Assembly: GCA_011033025.1 (NCBI GenBank)
Contig: WFMF01000037.1
Span: forward strand, 372,001-436,000
Length of the DNA stretch: 64,000 nt
Origin: Beroe forskalii
Lineage: Eukaryota > Ctenophora > Nuda > Beroida > Beroidae
Direction of reading: 5' to 3'
The notes under the pieces are model-generated. The model saw only the letters and a program-made list of their open reading frames with translations, did not search any database and had not been told where the DNA came from. A program made the translations under genes and the position numbers. This document shows, one piece after another, positions 56,724-64,000 of the stretch (position 1 is the stretch's first letter; every line of letters starts with the position of its first letter).

Positions 56724-59268
56724 GCTGCTAATAGCATACTCTATAATATGTAGAAACATCCAGGATTCTCACAACTTCACAGCAGCTAGAGGGATACCAG
56801 TAAGTACTGGAAAGTACTACGGAAAAAGAAGAGAATTAGGCCCGTCGTGACGGCGTGAGCTACGAGAGATTTGATGGAATTTACTGATTTAACAAAGACA
56901 GCGAGCGTGTCTCATTGAATCTGTGCTAATGGACACTACATCGAGCAATCTACCAAGGGTAAAGTAATCCCCGCAAATGTCTAAATATGTAAGAACATCA
57001 TTCCTTACTTCCTAACACCCTTGTTCCATATTGATATATTGATAGAATATTCCGAATAGACCTGAAAAAATCCCAGAGACGCTCTGAACTTTTTGGCACG
57101 CAGGGTGAATTTAGAAATTTTTGGGCGCAGGGTGAATCGTAAACACGGCTATACTCGATGGGCAAGCACATCATAATCTAAGGGTACATTTGGGATGCAT
57201 CGAACTACCAAGTCACGAACATCTGACTCGATCTTCCGTCCCTAGCACAAATTATACCTTAACAAAAACAAATAGTGGAGAAAAAGGGAAAAGTAGCTCC
57301 TTCTCAAGTTCAGATAGCTTCGAACTCAAAACTTCGCGGCACTGCAGAATATACATGCTGAAGAAGCACATAATACGTCATGAACGATTGTTCGATTAGG
57401 TTCAAATTCATAAAGACAACGCACCAATTAATGTTCAGACATTAGAAGAACTCTTGAATATCTACCCTTCAGAAGCATATTGGGGGGCTGTAAATAGCTC
57501 AGTGAATGTGATTTAAGAGAGAACGGCTTATTTTAAACCTACGTCAAGAAACTGGGATGGAATGTGCAGTAAAAGCAGTGCATCCTAGTGTGTGATATCG
57601 AGCGTGGCGGGACACTACTCCGTACTGGGGTTATTGATACTTCTATACTTGCTTCTCGAAACAATTGAAATCATTGTTATTCGAATATCTTCTTCCCTAA
57701 GAAGATAAGTACTGGAGTAGAAGAAGACAAGTAGTACTGGAGTATTCAGCGATTCACAAGCGATTTATCCATATCACCAGAAACACAGTTATACAGTAGT
57801 AAAATGAAGTAAAATGAAATCTTTAGTTTCTTCAGCCATAATTCGAGGCAAATTCTCTGAATTCTCTTACGAAGAAACGACGAAGCATCCTTACGGCAAA
57901 GTTTCCCACTGATCGTGGCACTGAATAAGAAACACGACATTGCTGTGAGCTGTGAGAATGGTGCAAAGCATCCACAGAATTTCTAGTTACTACTGAGAAC
58001 TGTAAATCTCAAATCGCAAATATTAGAGATTTCGTGAAGCAAAACATGCAGCTTATGAAATGAGATTATTATTAATTCCATGACTCCCACCTCACTTGCG
58101 ATGGAGGTATATCTTGCAATATGTCGAATTGCCGGTCAACATACAGTTACTTAGAAAATACAGTAACATTAGAAAATTCATAGGATTTTCAATTAATAAA
58201 ATAGCTAAGGTGTTTTATTAAATAGAATTGTGGATGGCACAGTATGATATGAACAAGAATATAGAAACGTTTAAAAAAGCTTAATTCATTCATCAAAATT
58301 TTAATACAAAAGACATCATCAAAATCAATCATTTAGTGGATATTTCCAAGTAAAGAGCCATACATAAATTACGTGACTGCTTATGGACCGTGTAGTTGTC
58401 GACTCATTTTCTGAAACACAGCTTTACAATTATCCAACTATCGACAAAGTATTCGCACAATAGTAGGTAGCATCGAGAGGTAGGATAAATTGGATTAGAA
58501 GCTATGTGGGAACTGGGAACACAAAATTAATCGAAAATAGATAATATGAGCGATATGGACGAGGATTATACACACAAAAATGATTTAAAATCACAACTAA
58601 AAATTGAAAAAATGATAAAATTACTTGAGATGATCATGAATTAAAAAGTAAAGAACAAAAACTGGCAATTAATTCATTAATGAGTATTTAATGACGGATG
58701 TTTTAACTTCTGATAACATCAAAGTCAAACGATCAAAAGTAAAATGAAAAATCTCAGAAATTAGAGCAAAAATAAGGAAATGAAATAATTCTCAAAATAA
58801 AATGAAATCATCACACAACTATCAATCTATATTATCGCATATGTTATTAGCACAGATATTTATTTACGTACACTTCGATTTAATGCAATCAATTTGGAAT
58901 ATGAAATTTGCGCTTTTCAATAAATGGGTAATACTATTTGTCTATAATAATTTAAATAAATGGTGATAATTAATAATGACAATCTCAATTTAGAATATCT
59001 TAGAAAAACTACCGTTTTTAGACAACAGACAAAAATCAAATTTCCCTCAAACAGGAAAATATGGAAAGGTAGGTATTTCATGGCTCATTCAATCCTTGAC
59101 TTACGGTATCTTTTTGAAACAAGAAAATTTTAATGTGAAATTTTTAGGACAGGAACTTCCCCGCCATACATCAAATTCAATCTAGAATAAGCGTTGAAAG
59201 GTTGAACAATTGAACATAGAAAAAGTTGCTACATTACGAATTGGTCACCGAAGCGAATGGACGAGTGC

Positions 59269-59790
59269 ATTAAGTACACTTAAGAACGGCGTCACTTAAT
59301 TAGTGCGGTTTGGAAAAAACCGCACTAATTAAGTGTATAGTATTTAAGTGCGCATAAAATTAAGTGTATGCTAATTAAGTGAACAATTTTGTGAATTTTG
59401 CGTTTTTTCGATTTTGTTTTTTTGGGACATGAATTAATGAATAAATATACTACCGGATTTGAATCTATAGGTCCTTGATAAGTTTGTAGTGGCCAAAAAA
59501 AATAAGTGTAATTAAACGAGCTGTATATCGTGACCCTTAGCTAAAACTTAAATAGTTTAAAGAAAGAAATTGTAAAGGATACTATAACCTATTACTGTAG
59601 AAAATTTGATCTATTTTCAAAATTGCTAAATTTTCGATTGTTGGTCCTATGAATATGCAATCAGGAGGAACATTTCAAATTCATTCAAATTTCCACATCG
59701 TTTTCTATCTCGTAAAAAACCGCACTAATAAAGTGCTTCGATCTTAAAGTGCGCGCAAATTACGTGATGCTGTTCTTAAGTGTACTAAGG
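59269..59790. mobile_element. MITE-like element with TTAAGTACACTTAAG ends
   Basis: Inverted ends: TTAAGTACACTTAAGAACGG on the left and CTTAAGTGTACTAAGG on the right, with subterminal AAACCGCACTAAT words in both orientations (near 59330 and 59718) and several TTAAGTGCGC/TTAAGTGTAT words. No open frame and no clear target duplication. Confidence 0.72.
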
Positions 59791-62700
59791 TATACTATTA
59801 TAATCATTATATGGAAGGTTACGATGACAAAAAACTGAGATTCCGGAACCAGATTACAACTGGACCAAACAACAGTAATTCTCCCCACTCAGGTCTGATG
59901 ACCCTCGTCTGTATTGAACGCTTTTATAGATATTGAAGCATTGAGCTCTCTTATGCTCCTATGGTTGCTGAAAGAGCATATAGGCAGTAAAATAAACGTT
60001 AAGGGTGAAATTCGGAGCAGCACAATTTGAGGCAATTAACTCAATGCAGCGAGTAACTACATGGTAGTTTAGCATCACCTAATGTAATTGCATTTAATAT
60101 TCCGTAGCAATTTATATGCGTGGAAATTCAACGATATATTCGTTGAGTTCAATGTTAGAATATGCAATTATACCCATTATCGACATTAGAAATATTTTTC
60201 CACTTTACAAATTTACCCAACTATTTGTAGGAAACGCTTGTTGACGTAGCAGTCGTTACTGAATTACTTAAACTAGTTCCTCCCAGATCACATACAGAAG
60301 AAGAAGAATTGCAATCGTTTCTCTGGAGAAACAGCGTTTAAATTTCCTCTCCTGTAAATCAGTAACAGATTCAGAGAGTGTGGCAACTCTCCAGGTGAGT
60401 GGTTCTCCTTTCTGGCATTGCTCCACAGTTCTAGAGTTCAAGACTTTGGGCACAAAGACGCAAAAAAGGGGATCAATTATGGCCGACACTTACTTATTGT
60501 GGGATTACTGATAGTTGATAAGTGTACTGGGCGCTATAACGTTTGCTGAATTGTAATACTATTGCACTAAAACCCGCGCTTAAAAACCTGCAAATTTACT
60601 TCAATAGTTAGATATTAGATAGTTACCTGTATTGCGTTAAATAGCAACCGGGGAAAGGGGAGCAATGGAGAGTATTCCAAATCCAAGCCCATTGCCCAAA
60701 CATCCCAGAAGGGAATTGATACCTACAGACCCTGGGGAAGAACGATTCTCCTCCAAAAAGAAAGTTGTTTGGATAGAGGAAATACTGTGCGCCGGGAAAC
60801 ATCATGAAAATCAGAACTCAAAATTGTAGAAGCTCCAATTCACGATGATACTAAGTAACTACACTTACTAACTATTTAACAGTACAGAGTATTAAGAGTA
60901 GGTGTAGCCAATGTGAGCATCGATGTGGGTAATCTATGAGTCTGGGAGTCTATGATAAAGGTCATTCGTCATGCTGCTGCGGGACAAATCATGGTTCATA
61001 TGGTTATGAGCAGAAACGTGACTATTATAAATATTATATACCATCGTTAAACAATAAACATGTATAGGTACTCCATCAAACTTCCATTGGTGTCAACTGT
61101 CAACTTTTCCATTTCTACTTTTCAATGATAGTGATATTCATATCATATTCATTACCGTTATTGGCGTTATATCAACTTTGTAAGTTTTGACTTAAACAGA
61201 ATATAATTATTAATCCCTTGTTTAATAGATGTGACTCACATCGCTGTCAAGTAAACTCTCAGGGCCTAAAGCGTATAGTACCTGATACATTTCATAACAG
61301 TAAATAATTATGTAATATATGAACACTAATTATAGCACATTCTATGCTAAGAATAGACCAAGGGAGGCCCCATTCGAGCACCTTCCAACTTGAAGTCGAG
61401 TTAAACTTGACGTATTTGAATTGTGCCGGTCTGTGTCGCATGACACAGAACTTTCAACTGACCTTGGGCAGAAACTGAAACACCGACAGACTCGAATATG
61501 CGACTGAGTGTCTCAAGTAAATCTAAATTCGTTTAGTAAGATCAAAGTCTCGGATCACATGATCGAGACCAAGCCGGCACTATTCAAATGAGTCGATTAT
61601 AAATCTCTACAAGAAGCCTACGCAGTTGGGGGCTGACTCTTGTGATGCCTCAACTGATTTCCGCAAAACGAGCCCAGCCTCAAGTCTCACTTTAATACTT
61701 TAATAATTCCGGTGCTAAACGGGCTAGGAAAGTGTCCAAAGGTTCTTACCAATCTGTAAATTAGTGAGTAACTGGAGCGAGATGCATTGTCATAACTCCA
61801 GGGTAGCATTGTTATCTAAGTGCCTCTAGAATAGATAAACGGTATTGGAGTTAAAGTGACGCCGTTTAAGACGCCCTGTAATAGGATAATACGATGGTAA
61901 TAATTAAATAGCCGGTATCACGATGATTGAATAGAACGCGTATGATAATATGTGCTCAATCAATGAGAGATGCATATGGGGGATAAGTATAGAGCTATAG
62001 CTATTGAGCCATGGAATGGTCTAAGCACTAGAACTGAGAGCATCTACCCCACTATCTAGGGAGCTGGGGTTCAAGTTGTCACTGAGCCAGTTACTCATGA
62101 TACAGAGCTGCCAACATCCTCAGTAGTCAGTACTACCTTACTATTGAAGTATTTAGCACAAGTACCCTTAGTCCTCACCTGGGCTTGACAATACTACTTC
62201 TTAGAAGCTCTTTGTATCTTGATATCACCTGGAAGCCACAAAGAAGAAAACCTGCAAACCTTATTGAACTAAACCGAAGATGGATCCCACGCAGCTGCAG
62301 AAGAATCTCCATTCTCCAGCGCACAGAGGCAAAGTTTAAGACTTTGTGCCTATCTTATTATGCGATATTTGCTGCATTTTCAGAATTCCAGAAACTGGAG
62401 AATTTCGGAAACTGGAGTGTCAGAATTTCAAGAACTGAAATCAAAATATTAAAAGTGGTCTGATTTTATTGCAAACTGTTCTCTACAGTCCTGAGATGTG
62501 TTCCAGGGTACAAAGTTACAAAGATTATCCCAACCCACGGCGGGCAAAATTAGTCAAAAACAAGACCCCAAAAGTTTTGTATATAAATTTTACAAAGGTA
62601 CACCCTTTAATTCAAAGAAAATTATCTTACCAACGGAACATCAAAAGTTTACAGATATACTAGGTCGAGATCTATGAGGTAATTATCATCAATTATCACG

Positions 62701-64000
62701 CAATATGAACTAAAACTGTTAAACAGAATATTTGTTAAACCTGGAACAGCTTGTTCTAACCTGTTCAATTTACTTGTTAATGGAATATAACGTACCTTCT
62801 TACCTTCTACATAGCACCTGTTCTGTACCTTGTTGATATATGCATATTTTATAAGTTATGAAGTGACATGTTATTGCCGGATAATTCATTAGGTCATATT
62901 GCCTGGCACATACCTTCTGTTATCAACCTAGCTCGACTCGAAATCAAAGCAATGGTCTACAATATTATTGTGAAAAGGACGATGAAAGAGAGGTTTCTGG
63001 CTTGGACTCTATTCGGTTGAAGCAGGAGCTACAATTGTTCATACTAGGGTTACCACTTAGCCAGAAGACCCGGCTGCTGACGAACACTTCGCACTTGGCA
63101 AGTACTGGGGCTGCAGTAGCCAGCTCTTCAGTAAATAAGTGCCTCTATAAAAGGCAACATTTTCATGATTTAACAGGATGCGAACACTAAGGGATGGAAA
63201 TAGAAATATAGTTTATCGGCAGAAACTAAATAGGCGTTTTCAAAATAATATGCTAAACTTATGCAGCATAAAGAGATATTTATGTTCGACAGCTTAGACG
63301 TACCTCCTTGACCATTGCAGGTTAAGGAGCTTAAGAAAAGTCCTCATGAAATATATACATAATTTTCTTAACGATACGTATGACATTGCGACAGGAAAAC
63401 TGAGATTAAAGAGTCTTAGTGAACACAAATCCCTGCAGTTAAAGATGCCCTTGAGCTCTTTTGACAGCAAGGATAAAATGTTAAATGACTCGTAGCTATA
63501 CGGAGGCATACGCCAATAATTGTGGTACATCTCGCCCCTGAGCCATGATTCTCAACGAGTTTACACTTTAATATAACTAAGCGATTTAGCAACTTAGTTA
63601 TTGGATACGCACGAAACGAATGGGATTCCTTCCCAGCCAGCATTGATAAGCGCTCATTTTTGGGTCAGGTGTACAATTATAAACTTACATAATTACATAA
63701 GTATAAACACGTTCTTATAGGCCTACCAGAATGCGGAATCTAAAGATGACCGTACTTTACAGCGTTACTTTTCAATTTTTACATGACTGATGACATAGTT
63801 CAATGAAGCCTATATAACTGGAAGACACAAGAAGGGAAAAATTGACGAAAGACCACACGGATGATACCTCATAATGCAGCCTCCATTAATTGCAGAGAGC
63901 AGTCTGAATCCCGATTGTGTTCACTGTTGAGTTCGTTAACCCTACTGCAGCTACCAGCAATTTGCATGTCATTAACGTGTGCTTAAACATGTTTTAAAAT

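Larger units (their letters stand above)
55318..64000. other. Long gene-poor region
   Basis: I recognise no coding gene or RNA gene here, only short open frames without domains. The GPCR 5' flank lies at its start. Two fold-back structures (56621-56723 and 59269-59790) are listed separately. Confidence 0.45.

Noticed and set aside
55318-64000. tRNA or other small RNA genes
   Set aside because: A visual scan for B-box-like GGTTCRANYCC with a matching acceptor stem found nothing; a covariance-model scan would be decisive.

Overview
The window is metazoan nuclear DNA. Its coding genes are a DnaJ/SAP zinc-finger protein, mannosyl-oligosaccharide glucosidase, DDA1, a PSTAIRE cyclin-dependent kinase, pseudouridine synthase PUS7, one exon of a cardiolipin synthase-like gene and a six-exon rhodopsin-class GPCR. 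Introns are AT-rich with GT-AG borders, and intergenic DNA is full of LINEs, MULE and hAT DNA transposons and minisatellites. Five of the six visible start codons lie 0-6 nt after an AG that looks like a 3' splice site (the sixth, MOGS, 60 nt after one). This suggests spliced-leader trans-splicing. That process is known in ctenophores, hydrozoans, flatworms, tunicates and some other groups; a ctenophore is my best guess, held weakly.

Layout. 0.3-8.4 kb: three plus-strand genes (intronless SAP/DnaJ protein, intronless MOGS, three-exon DDA1). 9.5-26.6 kb: a large inverted duplication. The left arm holds an intact six-exon CDK and an intronless PUS7. The right arm is a mirror copy with a 3'-truncated PUS7, a CDK whose first exon is broken, and a 2.5-kb MULE transposon that is absent from the left arm. 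Just outside the right arm, the last visible exon of a cardiolipin synthase-like gene runs towards the duplication and its next exons are not seen. 28-31 kb: a hAT-type element with perfect 8-bp target duplications that contains a MULE-like insert. 31-49.5 kb: mostly repeats, namely GC-rich CpG-dense inverted repeats, GGAGGCT and TCCATTGGAT minisatellites, a roughly 120-bp tandem repeat interrupted by a CR1/L2-type LINE, and a 5'-truncated RNase H-bearing LINE with 12-bp target duplications. 49.9-55.3 kb: the GPCR on the minus strand. 55.3-64 kb: no gene recognised; two fold-back elements.

The most unusual pattern is that five separate minisatellites each start exactly at, or abut, a splice site: the DDA1 exon 2 donor, the CDK exon 1 acceptor with its start codon, the GPCR exon 2 donor, and the acceptors of GPCR introns 1 and 5. 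In three of them the repeat unit contains the exon edge itself, so the gene carries about 10-27 near-identical copies of one splice site in a row. This looks like a recurrent process acting at splice junctions, not chance.

The housekeeping genes have no evident common pathway: DDA1 belongs to CUL4 ubiquitin ligases, MOGS trims N-glycans in the ER, PUS7 modifies RNA, and the CDK drives the cell cycle. All intact plus-strand genes from 0.3 to 18.4 kb point the same way, but with gaps of roughly 0.8-1.7 kb they do not look like a tight operon.
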